DNA of 64,000 nt from Stereocaulon alpinum (lineage: Eukaryota > Ascomycota > Lecanoromycetes > Lecanorales > Stereocaulaceae): NCBI GenBank assembly GCA_018257865.1, contig JAEUBA010000005.1, forward strand, positions 186,001 to 250,000. Reading direction: 5' to 3'. The notes beneath the pieces were generated by a model. The model made no database searches and was not told the origin of the DNA. It saw only the letters and a list, made by a program, of their open reading frames with translations. This document shows, piece by piece, positions 1 to 13,280 of this stretch (its first letter is position 1; each line of letters opens with the position of its first letter). Made by a program: the position numbers and the translations under genes.

Positions 1-148
1 TATATAGAGCGTATATATAATATATTAGGGACGCGGCTTAGTAGGCGCTAAGGCTAAAGGGGCCTAGCGTTAGATTAACGCTAACGTATATAAATACTAG
101 TAAGTAATAAAGGACTAGTAAGTAACGAAAGGCTAGCCTATAATATTA
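1..148 (-). repeat. 3' LTR of the outer Gypsy element (partial)
   Basis: Matches 13,133-13,280 at a fixed offset of 13,132. About 43 bp of its outer end precede the window. It ends at the boundary with the C-run at 149. Confidence 0.88.
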
Positions 149-159
149 CCCCCCCCCTT
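149..159 (-). other. Polypurine tract of the outer Gypsy element
   Basis: Nine C followed by TT on the plus strand, which is AAGGGGGGGGG on the minus strand, directly abutting the LTR. This is where the plus-strand primer of an LTR element lies, and it fixes the element's orientation as minus. Confidence 0.75.
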
Positions 160-299
160 AAGAAAGTATTAACCCTAATACGTATAAGTAGTTTCCTATT
201 AGCTAGGACTACTAGGCTTTCTAGGGTAGCAGTAATAGAAATCCGCGACGATATTAGCTACGTTTTCGAATTTATTACTATCCGTATTATACTATTAAC

Positions 300-3200
300 G
301 GTTAGGTTTCGCTTCGCCTTTCTACTAGACGTAGAACTGCAGCTAGCGGTTCTTACCTATCTATTAGGTATCTAATATCTTATCTAGTTCCTACTCCTCT
401 TTATTATTAATAATTACCGGCCCTAGCGGTTTAGCGCGTTATCTAAGTAGGGGATCGCTCGCAGCCTTATATAATAGGCTAGGGTAGAATATATTATAGA
501 TCCGTATACTTACTAGGAGCTTTAGGCGGTAGGAATATCCTACTTTCTCTATAACTTTAAATAGCCCTAGTATCTTATCGTCTAGCTTCTTACTTAGCCG
601 TGCTATAGTAATATTCCTACTAAATAGAAAGACTAAATCTCCTACTTCGTAGGATATATTAGATTAGTAGTAATTCGCTTAGTCTATTATCCTTTTATAG
701 CTCTAAGCGGACTATTCCTTAATAAATTCTAATATATCTACTATTTTATCTATAATATTATTAGCCTTAGCAGCCTACGTCCTTTCTTAGGCGGAGGGGC
801 TAGGCTCTATTAGCGGTAAAAAAGATATACGGGGATAGAAGCCTTTATTAGTAAAGAAAGGAGATATACTAGTAGTATTAGCGATAGCGTTATTATTAGT
901 AAATTTAGCGATAGGTAGCTAATATAACTAATTATCCTATATATAGGAGTAGTATATCCTTAATTATCGCTTAATATCCTAATTAGCCCTTTCGGTTTAT
1001 CTATTAGTTTCTAGGTAGAACGCTATAGATAGCTTTACTTTAATTCGTAACCGCTTATATAAGGCCTTCTATACTAATAAGATAAACTATAGGCCTTAAT
1101 CTAATACTATTAAATTAGGCAGACTATAGGTATAGAAGATATAGTTAAGTAAGATATCTACTATAGCCTCTATAGAGGTTCCTTCGTCCGTAGCTATATA
1201 TAAGGCGTAGTGCCGTTCCTTAGTAAGGCGATCTACTAGTATATAAATAGCGTTATAATTATTAGATATTAGGAGACTAGTAATAAAGTCTATTAAGATA
1301 TCCTACTAATACTATTCTAGAGTCGGTAGGGGTTATAGGAGTCTATTATACTAATCTCTTAGTACTTTACTTCTTTAATATATATAGTAGTTACGGATAT
1401 AGCGTACTACTTCCTCTTTTATACCTAGCTAGTAGAATTAATACTTTAGAATCTCTAGTATACGGTCCCTTCTTAAGTAACTGCTTATAGGGAGATTATA
1501 GCTTTCCTTTATAAGTTTAATATAAAGTTCTAGTAAAGCGGGGACCTAAAGGCGTTCTTTATAAAAGAGGGTATAATAGCGTTAGGAGCAGTACCTTAGG
1601 TTAATGCCCTTAAAGATCTAAGTAAGATTCTTCTTAATAGCCTCTTATACCTATATATAGTCCTTATTATCCTAATTAGCTAATATAATCTTAGAGTAGA
1701 GAGGTAAGTCCTTATCTATTAGCGCGTTAATTTACTTCTTTATAGGCTTACCCCCCTCCTTAGCTTCTTAGTCTACTAAAAAGGTTAGATTATAACCTTA
1801 GAAATACTTAGGTAAGAATAGTATATAATACTAGTACTTTAGATATAAATTATCGTTATTAGTAGGTATTAAGTTAAGTAACTTAATTAGGGTATCTACT
1901 TTCCTATTTAACTTCCTAGTATAGTATATAATTTTAAAGTTATAGTCTACTAACTTCTCAGCCTATCTAGCTTAGCGGCGTATTAACTCCTTTATTTATA
2001 TAAAGTATTCTAAGCTCTTATAATTAGTAAAGATCTAAATTAGGATATTTATTAACTTAAGTTTAGGGCGCTAGTACTTTAGGTAGCGAACTATAGTTAG
2101 TAGTTCCTTATTATAAATCTTATAGTTATATTCTACTAGTAGTAAGTTCTTACTATAGAATACGACTAGATATAATACTCTATTATCATCCGCTTATAAT
2201 AATACTCTATTATTAACGTAGTCTAAGGAGTCTATCTCTAGTACCGCTAGTTAAAATCTTTTATAGTACCTTAGTACTAGGGCACTAGTTACTAAATCTT
2301 TTATCTCTTTAAAGGCCGATTAATATACTTTAGACTAATAGAATAGGTAATCTTTTTTAGTAAGTACTACTAGTAGTTTTACTATCTTTAAGAAGTCCTT
2401 AATAAATTAATAGTAGAAGTTATAGAAGCTAACGAATACTTATACCTCCTTTAGGTAGGTAGGGGCTTTTTAGTTAGTAACTACTTTAACTTTATTAGGA
2501 TCTATTCTTAGTCTACTAATAGATACTATTAATCCTAAAAACTTCGTTTCTTATATATAGAATTCGTACTTATTAATATCTACCTAAAGGCCTACCTCTC
2601 GCAGTTATATAAGGACCTTTCTAATATACTCTTAGTACTCCTTCTTAGTTTTACTATAGATTAGGATATTATCTAGGTAAGCTTAGTAGAAGTTATTAAG
2701 GTATTTAAATAAGGTATCGTTTATATACTACTAGTAAGAGGTAGGGCCTCCGGTTAGTCTAAAAGGTAATATATAGTATTTAAACGCTCTAAAAGAAGTA
2801 GTAAAGGTAGTATAATCCTTACTATCTAGATATATTCTAAGCTTATTAAATATAGTAATAATATTAAGCTTAGTAAGGTACTTATAACCTACTATATAAG
2901 CTAAGGCTTCTTTAATTAATAGGATTAGATAGCGGTTCTAAATTATAATAGTATTAAGTCTATAGTAGTCTACGTAGAATCTTAAGCTACTATCCTTCTT
3001 CTATATAAATAGTATAGGGGACGTGTATAGAGCGGTACTTAGTAAGATAAAGCCCTTCTTTAGATTCTCTTTAAGGTATTCTTTTACCTTTTATAGCTTA
3101 AAGCTAGATATTAGGTATAGTCGGCTCTATAGTAGCTTCTTCCCTAGCTCTAATTTAATCTTATAATTATATAGTTAATACGGAGGGAGTATCTTTACCT

Positions 3201-4300
3201 TATCTTTATTAAAGATATTAATTAAGTTATAATACTCTTTTAGGAGCTTCTTCTTAATATTATCCTTAGTCTAGATAGTAGTCTCGCGTATTACTTCTAT
3301 AGGGATATCTTTTCTTAGTTTACGTTCTATTCCCGCTAGGGTTATAGAGAAGTATTAAACTTAGTACTTCTTTTAATTCTAAGCTAGCAGGTAGAAAGCT
3401 ATTATACTAATTTAACTAATATCTATCGCCTTATTTTCTTTAGGCGGGGGAGGAGTAGGCTAAGGGGTATTAACCTTCTTTAGCTTAGGTTTTACTATAG
3501 TAATCTTAGTAGACTTTACTAACTTTAAGGAAGTTAATTTAGCTATAATTCCTAGACTAAAGGTAGGTAGCTTAGGTATAAGTATACTAGTATAGTTATA
3601 ACGCCTTAGTATAAAGATAATATAATTATCTACTATATTTAGTAGGACCTTATACTTATTTATTTATAGCTTACTAAGGATAATATATTAATTACCTAAG
3701 TTAGTAATAAGTATAGGTATAGTAGACTCTATATAGTCGTTAACTTATATAAAAGGGTAGATTATATAGGTAATAGGCTTCCTTCTTATTTTACTATTAT
3801 ATCCGTAAAGGTATCGGGGTTTAGAAAGGGGAATAGGGATAATATTAAGGGTATTAGAAAGGATTTATACTTCTTTTTTATTAATAAATAAGTATATAGT
3901 AGTACTAGTATTAATAAAAGCTTTTAATTTATATTCCTTATCCTAAGCTATTAAGGTAATAGGATATATAAATAAGTATCTACTAAAGGGATTATAGAAT
4001 TCTATAGATAATAAGAATAGTAGGTCCTTAGGGGCGACTTCCTTAAGGATAGCTAGTTTTCTAAATCTAATAACTCCTTAACTTCTTTAGTATCTCTAAC
4101 GTCCTCGTCTTCGCTAGCGACTTCTTATACTACTTTATAAAGATACTTAGGGTATTTAGTAGCGAAGTAGCCTTCCTTATTATAGTAAAAATACTTTAGC
4201 TTATCCTTTAATATAGGACGCTCCTCCTTATAATATTCCTCTTTATAGGAGTTAGATAGGGGGCGGGTAGTAGTACTTCTAAATATAACCTAGTAATTTA
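300..4300 (-). pseudogene. gag-pol remnant of the outer Gypsy element
   Basis: Read on the minus strand. Recognisable blocks in order: CX2CX4HX4C zinc knuckle (4152-4193) with all four ligands replaced by Tyr; RT fingers and palm (about 3100-2600) including YLDNILIYSKTKKE; RNase H (to about 1850); and integrase with the LVDRLTKERHYA segment (about 1201-1240) and TERANQD segment (about 970-998). Many in-frame TAG/TAA codons stand where the family has Gln or Trp, as C-to-T and G-to-A changes would produce. Block edges are approximate; the family assignment is firm. Confidence 0.85.
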
Positions 4301-5040
4301 TATAAGGGTTTAGAGTAGATAAGGGGGCTTACTAGCTCTTTATTCTTAGGATACTATAAGAGTTAATATTTATTAGAGGCTTTATTATAGCTTCTTTAGC
4401 TTAGATATTACGTATCTCCCTATTAGTAACTATAAGGAACTTATTAAGGGTACTATAGTCCTTATTTATCTTATATTTCTTAATATAGATATCCCGTTTT
4501 AGTATAAGGGAAATCTTCTTATATAGATCCTTAAACTAGCGTTTAGTATTAATTTTTCTAGTAGTTATAAGCTAAGTAAATTTAATCTAGAAATTATTAT
4601 AGGTTATTAATCCTATTTTAAGCTTATAATATATAAGGCGGGTAGACTAGATATAGTTATAATTAAAAAAACGCTAATTTAGTATCTTTAAGATATCGAA
4701 GGCGTTCTTAGTAGGGCTTATATAATTAGGATCTATATATTAAAGGATTAAGGTTTAAGCTTCGCTAGAGGAGTACTTAAAGTAGGTAGAGACTTACTTT
4801 AATCCTTTTTAGAAGTTAGTAGGGTATTCCTTAATAAATAGCTTTATTACTATCTTCTATAAATTATACTTAACCTTACCCTTATAATTACTAAAACGAT
4901 TATAGGGATACTTAATTTTAAATAGATTAATAGGAGAGCTACTAGAGGTAGGCTTAGAAAGGTAATAGTCTATTAATAGCTAGAGATTAGTAGTAAGGGC
5001 TCTCTACTAATATTAAGGATTAGAAGGCGTAGGCGGGAGG

Positions 5041-5045
5041 GTATT
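5041..5045. repeat. Target-site duplication GTATT, left
   Basis: GTATT directly precedes the left LTR of the inner element and is repeated exactly after its right LTR at 12,391-12,395. A 5-bp duplication is the normal mark of LTR-element integration. Confidence 0.9.
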
Positions 5046-5218
5046 TGTTAGGTACAATAAAGTAAGTGTGTAAAGTAGATGAATTATTGCTACTTCTAAG
5101 TGCCCGAAGGGCGATATCTATAGTTGCTAAGTAAGAAGGCTTAGCAGTACCTACTGCTAGTAAGAAGGGTAATTGCTAAAGTAAGTAGGCTTCTATAACT
5201 ACGTAGTAACTCCTAATA
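5046..5218 (-). repeat. 3' LTR of the inner Gypsy element
   Basis: 173 bp, beginning TGTTAGG and ending CCTAATA (CCTAACA in the partner). It differs from the partner LTR at 12 sites by my count, all CpA/TpG transitions. Confidence 0.93.
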
Positions 5219-6299
5219 ATATACCCCCTTTAAAAAAGAAAGCTAACGTCCTCGTTAGGAGCGCTAAAAATAAGTAAAAGCGCTGGAATATAGCACTACT
5301 AAGTATATTCTATAAACGCGTGCTAGTAAAGATAAAGATATAAGTGCTAGTAAGGACTAAGTAAGAAGACTTTAGTAACTATATAGTAAAGCCTAAGTAC
5401 CTTAGGCACTCCTATCCTTACGGGGCCTACCTTAGCGTTAAGGCGGAGCAGGCGGAGTAGGCAGAGTCTTAGTAGGTATAGCGTTAGCAGTCTTTCATAA
5501 CCTACCTAAGCGGCGGCGAGTAGGTTAAGGTACTAGCAGCTTAGGATTAGCTCTACCTATACATTATTTATATTCCTTAATTAGGTCCGGCGCTTATATA
5601 TTTTTAACGTTAACCTATACGTCCTACTCTAGCCTATATCCTTTCTATTTTATAAGATACTCTATATAAATACCCTTTCCTCCTCTTCCGCGACGGGTAA
5701 TACGTCTATTAAGAAGTTATTCTATTTCTTACCTTTCTCCAGCGGGGTCTATCATAACTATGGGTAGATAATCTAGATATAGGCGATTATATAGGTTATT
5801 ACTAGGATTAGGATATAGCTTAAGCTAAGCTACCGAAAAGACGGGGTATAGCTTCTAATACTTAGGTATATTAAGACGGTAGGCAAGCTTGCCGACTCTA
5901 TTAAGCACCTTAAAAGGTCTAATATACTACTAACTATATTTTCTTCCGGTTAGAAGGTTCGAAGGGATATTATATCCCTTATAGAGTTATAGCAGAGTAA
6001 AGTCTCCTTCTTAAAAGAATTAGGGTTAGTACTTACGATTATAATAGAACTTAGCAGATATCTAAGCGAAAGCTATAGTATTAAATACTTCTAGTTAAGC
6101 AGTAGCAGCAGAGGGCAAGGAATCCTTTTTATACTTCGTAAGGTCTAAAGCTGCGTTAGGGGTGAAGCCGTAGACTACCTTATTAGGAGTATAGCCTATA
6201 GGAATAGATACTATATTATTATATACTAACTAGATTACGGGAATTATAATAGGCTATTATTAGGGGTACTTTAGTATAGATATCTAAAACTATAGCGCG

Positions 6300-9200
6300 A
6301 TCTTAATCGTCTAGTTTATACGCTCCGAAGAGCTATCCGTCTACGGATAGTAAGCTATAGAGTATAAGAGTTTAACTCTAAGCCTATCGAACAGAGCAGA
6401 CTAAAGTTTACTAAGGAATTTTCGGTTATAATTTAAAATAATAACCTTTAGAAGGCCCCAGTCGACTTTTCGAAGTTATTATAGTAGATAATTAGCCTAG
6501 TCTACGGCGGTAAAGGTATACTTACTAGGAATTAGTAATACCCGTCTAGAGAACTTATAAGTTATTAATATAAGGCTATTATAGCCTTTAGTAGACTTTG
6601 GTAATACTAGTATAAAGTCGATAGCTAAGGTATAGAACGGTATCGGAGGCGACGAGATAGGCTGTAAACAGCTATATTCTATATAACGATAAGTCTAGTA
6701 CAGCTGATATTTAGCGTAGTATTAAAGATATTCCCTTAGGTACTATAATAGTAAACGGATAAACTATTATCGAGAAATAACTTTAAACATCTTTACGAAG
6801 CTAATATAGGATTCGGAGTAGGCAGTATTAAAGAATATTTTAAGATACACCCTATCTACCGGAAGATATAGTCTTATACTATTAAAGGTATAATCGCCTA
6901 TAGAACCGTTGTTTCGCTAGATAAGGCCTTCTATATTACGGAAGAAGGGAAGTATAGCAGTATTCTTAGGGTCTATCTTATTAGTATTTAATATATAGAT
7001 AACCTTTTACTAAAAAGGGTCCTTCGCGTAGCCGTCTAACAGTTACCTTTTTAGGTCGGGGTGCAGTTTAATAAGAGCAGTAGTAATATAGGCGAAGCTA
7101 TAGAGGGTATCTAGTTCTCCTTTATATCTAGACGTATTAGTATAAGTAGAACTAAAACTACTTAAATAGGATAAGGTATTAGGTACGATATACTACTTTC
7201 CTAGCTTATAGCGGAAGTATAAGTTACGGAAACGCTAAATATAGTTAGATACCTAAATAAGGCGGAGATTCAGCTTCGCTGTCGATAATATAGTAAGGGT
7301 AGTTTACTTTATAATACCTAAAGCTGCGCTATAGTCCGTATATACGATTATACTAGAGGCGGACTTTACTATATACCGTACCTTACTAAGGACCTAAATA
7401 ATTCCTACTAGCTCTAGTTTAGTAGGCTAGTACCTTATCTCTATATCCTTTAGTAGACAGCTAAGGAATAAGACTAGCTTAACTTATATCCGCTTAGGGT
7501 ATTCGCTATCTTTAATATAACTACTAATATAATATATTATTATACCGAAGCCGAAGACCTTACTAGCGTCTAGATTAATATATAGGGTACTAGCACAGTT
7601 AAAATAGGATAGGAATAAAGGCTTTAATAAGGCCTTCTATAGGGCAGAAAAGGCTATATACTCCGTAGGAGAAGGGTTATTAAGCTGCGTCTTATTAGCG
7701 AAATTTTTTTATTCGTTTCCTACGCGGGGAGTAGTAGCGAGGAGTAGCGTTTTATAGTCTTATAGAGGCTTCGTAATAGTAGTATAGTTTGGAACGTAAT
7801 TTCGTAGCTACCCTATTATACTAAGGTAAGTCTCTAGCTGCGATAACGTCTAGGGAAAGTTAAGTTAGGAAATAGCTTCCAGCTTATTATTAATAGTAGT
7901 AAGACTAAAGCTATTAACCTTCTATCCTAATAGGTAGATAGAAGGGTAGCCTAGGAAGGCTTTTATAGGGTTAACCGAAATACTATTAGACTAGAAGAGG
8001 TTAAAGACTTTTAACAGATATAAATAATACTCCTTAAGGGAGCGGGAGAAGATAACTACGTCGTCTATATAGGCCTTAGTAAAGGCTTAAAAGGGGTAGA
8101 GAACTCTATTAATTTATCTCTATATATATACGGGCGAATTTTTAAAACCTATTATAGTAACGTTAAACGTCTCTTAGCCTCTATAGCTAATAATAGTTAG
8201 CTTATATCTATCTTCTAGGTGTACTCTCTATTAATAGAAAAAGCTCGTATAATTAATTACACTAAGGTAACCGCAGTCCTTAACAGTAGTAATAAGGTTA
8301 GATTAGAGTAGTAGTAGGTATACGTTAGGGAGCGTTACAGTATTAAGGCCTCTAATATTAATAACTAAACGCCCTTTTCTACTTCTGTTAGGGAGCGTCT
8401 TCTAGATAATAAAGACTAAGAAGCTGAAGGGGGTAGACTCCGAAGTCTAGTCGAGACGTTTCTAGCTATATAATTTATTAAACACTTTATTAATAACCCT
8501 TTTAGCGTTATTACTTAAGGGGTAGATATAAGGGGTCTTAGGAACCCTTTATTCCTAGTTAGCCCTTAGGGGGATATATATCTAATCCTCCTATAAGATC
8601 TTAGTAAATTTACCTTCCTCTTAGAGGGAGGGAAATCTATTAACGACCGTTTATAGGGATCCTATATTTCCGAAGATTATAACTCTATTTAGTATAACTA
8701 CGTCGTTCGGGGTAGTAGAAACTGAGATATCTTTAGGCTTCGGCAGGACCGTAGTTTTAGTTATAGGGAAGGTAGAGTATAAGGTAGCTAGTATAGCTAC
8801 CGTAGAAGGCTTTAAGACTTTAAGTATATACTTAAACCAGCTACTATAATATTCGGAGCTAGGAATACGAGTTACTAGACTAACAGCGTCGATTTAGTCT
8901 TCCTATAAAATAAGGTAGCAGTTATCGAAGTCGGTATCGTAGACGGTGCCTAGATATTAGTTCCTCAGAACTATAATAGCGATATTAGAGTCGTTTTTTA
9001 CTAGCACTATAGGTAAGGAGGAGTCTACTAAGTAAGTATAGAGTAATAATATACTATTTAATAGTTCGAATAAGAAGTTACGATCTGGGAGCGTAGTATA
9101 GTAGACTATAATATAAGCCTAAGACCGCAGAGGAACGACCGTAGTCTGTTTCGTATATATAGGCAGGCGAACAGTTTTTCTAATACTTTTAACTTTAATT

Positions 9201-9900
9201 AGGATATTAACTTTACAGCTACCTATAGAAGCGATAGACCTAGTAATAATAATATCGATAGCCTCTAGTACTATAATATCTATACTAATAAGAATATTAG
9301 CCTTAAGATAGTCTATAATATAGATCTCTTAGGGTGAGGTTATTATAAGCACCTTAGCACCTACTAAGTCGGTACCTTAAAAGTATAGAGGAATAATAGT
9401 ATATTCTACTATTTAGTATAGGTTTAACCTAAGACTACGTACTATAATTAGAGTAGATATAGTCCGTATCTTATAGTTTAGTAGCAGGGACTTAAGGAAA
9501 GCTCTATCTATAAGGGTAATAGAATAGCCTAAGTCTATATAACCCTTCTTTAGTTCGATTTGTTTAGGAGTAAGCTGGAGGTTAATTATAGCGTAATAGT
9601 ACTAGCGAAAAGTATAGCTAGTACCGACTTCCTTTACTAAGCTAGACGTCGATTTAGCGATAGGAAGACTAACTAAAGTAGTAGTAGTAGTAGGGTAGGC
9701 GCTACTAAGCCTAGGGTTATTCTTTTTAGACCTTAGGCCAGCAGTAGAAGGCTGCGGCGAGATACCTACCGTAGGCTTCGGTAGGAAGCCTAGATAAGAA
9801 GATTTAGTAGCCTTATAGCCTCTACTAGAATTACTAAGATATTAGTAAAGTTAATTTTTCGACTTAAAGGTCTTTATACACCCTTTATACTATACTACTT
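6300..9900 (-). pseudogene. pol remnant of the inner Gypsy element
   Basis: Read on the minus strand: a C-X2-C...H-X-H finger (9839-9889, two ligand codons mutated), RT palm AYIDDVVIFSRSLKE (starting at 8074), then a frame following the fungal Gypsy pattern with TAG at conserved Gln positions (7991-7993 is one). Integrase comes next at lower coordinates, with AIDFILVLPKS near 6,600 and an SSERINYT-type motif. Boundaries are approximate. Function is lost to nonsense changes of the RIP type. Confidence 0.82.
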
Positions 9901-12217
9901 AGGAAGGGCTGCTAAGAGTAGTAGCGCCGAAGTAGTCTTCTATCTCTTCGCCGTAGGGCTCTTTATAGTTTAGGTCTTTATTAGTATAGTAATTACCTTC
10001 TCTAGAGTCTCTAATATTATTATTATACTTCTCTTCTTCTTCTTCTTCGTCGACGGCGTAGGCTTTTCTAGTATAATAATTACGGTAGTCGTTATGTCTA
10101 GTATTACGCCTAGTATTCCTATCAGCTAACGTATTAGATGACTGGATCTTAGAATCTAACGCGTTTCCGCTTATAATTTATAGAGGCTGCCGGTAGGTAG
10201 GCAGGTTTCCTTTTAAAGGAAATAGCTAGCTTTAAAGCTGATACTGTAATTACCTATTAGTATTATTCGAAGAGTAGTTATTTCTATAGCCGTAATTATT
10301 CGAATTTCGCTAATTATTACGCTAGAAGGAAGGTTAAGGCTTAGAAAATCCTCCTTAATAGTTTATTATATACTAACTAGACTAACTACTTCTATTAGCG
10401 GCGGCTTTACTAAAAATATAGCGGTTTAGCTTATCCTACTCTACGGCGAGGTTATACTAAATAGTACGTTTAGCGTCCAACTGCTCTAAGAACGAATAGA
10501 CAGACGTCGACGAAGTAGGCTATAGAATTTAACTTTGAAATATAGGATATAAGTTATTCTATACTATAATCAGCTAGGCGTTCCCTAGCTCCGCAGTATA
10601 AGTATACCTAAAAATTAACTATATATATTTACGTAGGCTAATAGTATTATTAAGAGTATCTTCTATAATAAATCTTTTAGAATATATAGCTTTAACTGCG
10701 TTACCTATATCTTCCTTAAAACGCCTAGTTAAGAGCTTAATCTATTATTCGAGATTTACCGCCTTTAGTATATTACGTTTAAAATCTGAAAGTTCCGCCG
10801 TATACTAGGTAATAGCAGTGCCTTTAAGACAGCTTATAATTACGGCTAGCACTTGCTATTCTAAATATTAGCGTTTTATTTCCTTTAAACGGTCTACGAA
10901 GGCGAAGACGTCTTAAAAAATAATATGTTTCTCGCCTATAACAGGGCCTTCTCCTTCAGTATTAGGATTAAAAAATCTAATGTTATCTATACGGAGGGAG
11001 TAACAGCCTAGCAGAATATCTTAAAGTAGGATAGGGCTAGGAGGGCTAGATCCTAGCGGAGTACTAGTAGGTACTTAAGGCCTAGAAAGAGTAGCACCTA
11101 TTATAGCTTATATTACTTTATATTACTTCTCGGAGAAACTAGAGTCCTAGTAGTTATTATCTTATTAATTTTAGGTAACAGCGCTACTTAAGGAGTTACT
11201 GCTAGCTATTAACCTTAGGATTTCTTTAGTAGTAGCTGAGCCTTCTCGCGAATCAGAGGGCGGCGTAATTATAAAAGGATATATATATTACTCGAAAGAT
11301 CTAACGTCTATACGAAAGGATAACCTATTAACGGCCTAATTATCCAGCTACGCTATAGTAGGAGTATCTAAAGAAACCGAACTCTTACGGGACGCTGCTA
11401 TAGAACCAGTACGAGTTATTCTAGTAGTAGGAACTTATAGCATTACGTTTTTAGGAATAGGATAATAGGATATAATATATACTATAATAGTATAAAGGTA
11501 CTTAGGGATTAAGCTAACGTACTAATAACTAGTCTATATAAACGAGTCTAGCTGGAACGCTACGAGTATAGTGCTTTAGCTGAGCTCTGAGACTAGGAAT
11601 AAGGATAGTAATAATATTAATAGTTTTTATTACTAGTAGGAAGTAAAAACGAATAACTTATTATAGCTAATAAGGTAAAAGGAGTAAGGTCCTAATAAAA
11701 GGTAGGAGGTCCCTTCCTTATAAGGGAATTTCTCCGGTCGGAGGTACCTACTAAGCGAAGCTTTTCGCTTAGCTAACTAGTATAAGTAAAAAGGCGTAGC
11801 CTCAGCCGTATACCTTACCTTAGTTAATTAGATTATAGTATAGCTCCTGCTTTTAGTTTCCTTATCTCTATAGTCTAGTCGAGTCCTGCTAGTAAGGCTC
11901 TGCAGATACAGGGTTGTAGGTCGTTAATATTTAATAATAGTACTTTATAGTAAGTAAAGACGTCGGCGTGCCTGCTAAAGGCTTTAATATAGATAATAAC
12001 AAATCTAATATAAGAGTAATAGGGCGTCTGGGAGTACTAACGTAAGACGAATAGTAGTTACGGATAATATAGTAAAGGACGGGGATAGTGCTATAATACA
12101 GCTAGTGCTAGCGGGGTAGTATACTAAAGTAATAGCCGCAAAGCTGGTGGATTAGTCCAATTATATCTATAAGGAATAGTGCAGTATTAATTAGATATAT
12201 AACCCGTTACTACCAGA

Positions 12218-12390
12218 TATTAGGTGCAATAAAGTAAGTGTATAAAGTAGATGAATTATTGCTACTTCTAAGTGCCCGAAGGGCGATATCTATAGTTGCC
12301 AAGCAAGAAGGCTTAGCAGTACCTACTGCTAGCAAGAAGGGCAATTGCTAAAGCAAGTAGGCTTCTACAACCACGTAGCAACTCCTAACA
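12218..12390 (-). repeat. 5' LTR of the inner Gypsy element
   Basis: 173 bp, TATTAGG...CCTAACA (the first G has become A). The sequence just inside, read on the minus strand, is a plausible primer-binding site. Confidence 0.93.
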
Positions 12391-12395
12391 GTATT
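12391..12395. repeat. Target-site duplication GTATT, right
   Basis: Exact copy of 5041-5045 directly after the right LTR of the inner element. Confidence 0.9.
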
Positions 12396-13089
12396 CGCTA
12401 TAAGGGCCGCTACTATAGTAGCTTAGATAGTAGTTATTATAAAGGTAGTCTAAGCCTTAATAAAGGCTAGCGTATTACCTATATTAGTAGTTAGTAGAGG
12501 GGGTATAGTAACTATTTTTTTAGTATCTTCCTTAGAGCTTAAGTTCTCTACGTCTTCCAGCTTAGAAGTTTTAATTAAGGGTAGGAGGTTATTAGGATTT
12601 AAAGAAGAGGGTATAGGTACTAGAGACTAGCTTAGAGATAAGAATCCTAAATAATTAGGAGGTATACTTTAGCGTATACTCTTACGAGATAGTATATAAG
12701 TAGTAGATAGGTAGGTAGAGGGATAAAGACTAAGGTACCTAGTATTTAGGTAAGTAGGATTAGAATTATATTATTAGGTATAATTTAGGTTTATAGAAAT
12801 TTTCTTTAATACCCGCTAGTACTAGTAATATTATAGGTAGTAGGCTATAGCCTCTTCTAATTATTAATAGTTTATAGGCCTATACCTCTTTAGCTTTATC
12901 TACTAGTAACTACTCCTTATAGTCTTCGCCTCTAGTAGGTTATTTAGTTTCTTCTACTACCTTAGTAGGGTTAAATACTAAGTTAGTTTATATTATTTAT
13001 TTAACCTCGCTAATATACTTACGAGGGTAGGGGTAAGTTATAAGATTTATTCTAATATTAGGGGCCGGCCTAGAGCGAGTCGATAGGGG

Positions 13090-13280
13090 TGTTATTAGAC
13101 TAAGAGAATAAATCTAAGGAAGGAAAGCTATATATATAGAGCGTATATATAATATATTAGGGACGCAGCTTAGTAGGCGCTAAGGCTAAAGAGGCCTAGT
13201 ATTAGATTAACGCTAACGTATATAAACACTAGTAAGTAATAAAGGACTAGTAAGTAACGAAAGGCTAGCCCGTAATAACG
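13090..13280 (-). repeat. 5' LTR of the outer Gypsy element
   Basis: 191 bp. It starts TGTTATTAG and ends TAATAACG on the plus strand, near-perfect short inverted ends of the TG...CA type. The last 148 bp align base for base with 1-148. Confidence 0.88.

Larger units (their letters stand above)
5046..12390 (-). mobile_element. Inner Ty3/Gypsy retrotransposon nested in the outer one
   Basis: Two 173-bp LTRs (5046-5218 and 12,218-12,390) bracket 7.0 kb and are flanked by GTATT duplications. Total length is 7345 bp. Orientation is minus: a C-run (AAAGGGGG on the minus strand) adjoins the left LTR, and the coding order reads right to left. On the minus strand I see a C2H2-like finger (9839-9889), RT with an intact YIDDVVIFS box (8051-8074) and an integrase core (about 6300-6640). 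This is a different family from the outer element. In-frame TAG codons (for example 7991-7993) show it is dead. CpA/TpG is rare but more frequent than in the outer element. Confidence 0.93.
1..13280 (-). mobile_element. Outer Ty3/Gypsy retrotransposon, RIP-degraded, interrupted by an inner element
   Basis: The same LTR sequence occurs at 1-148 and 13,133-13,280 at a constant offset with no indels. A C-run (purine tract on the minus strand) adjoins the left LTR, so the element reads on the minus strand with its 5' LTR on the right. Reading minus, I can follow gag with a ruined zinc knuckle (4152-4193), reverse transcriptase with a YLDDILI-type box now reading YLDNILI (2659-2682), RNase H (to about 1850) and an integrase core (about 960-1320). 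RT before integrase is Gypsy order. Conserved Gln and Trp positions are now TAG or TAA, so it cannot code. The first 43 bp or so of the left LTR lie outside the window. An inner element splits the gag region between 5040 and 12,396. Confidence 0.9.
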
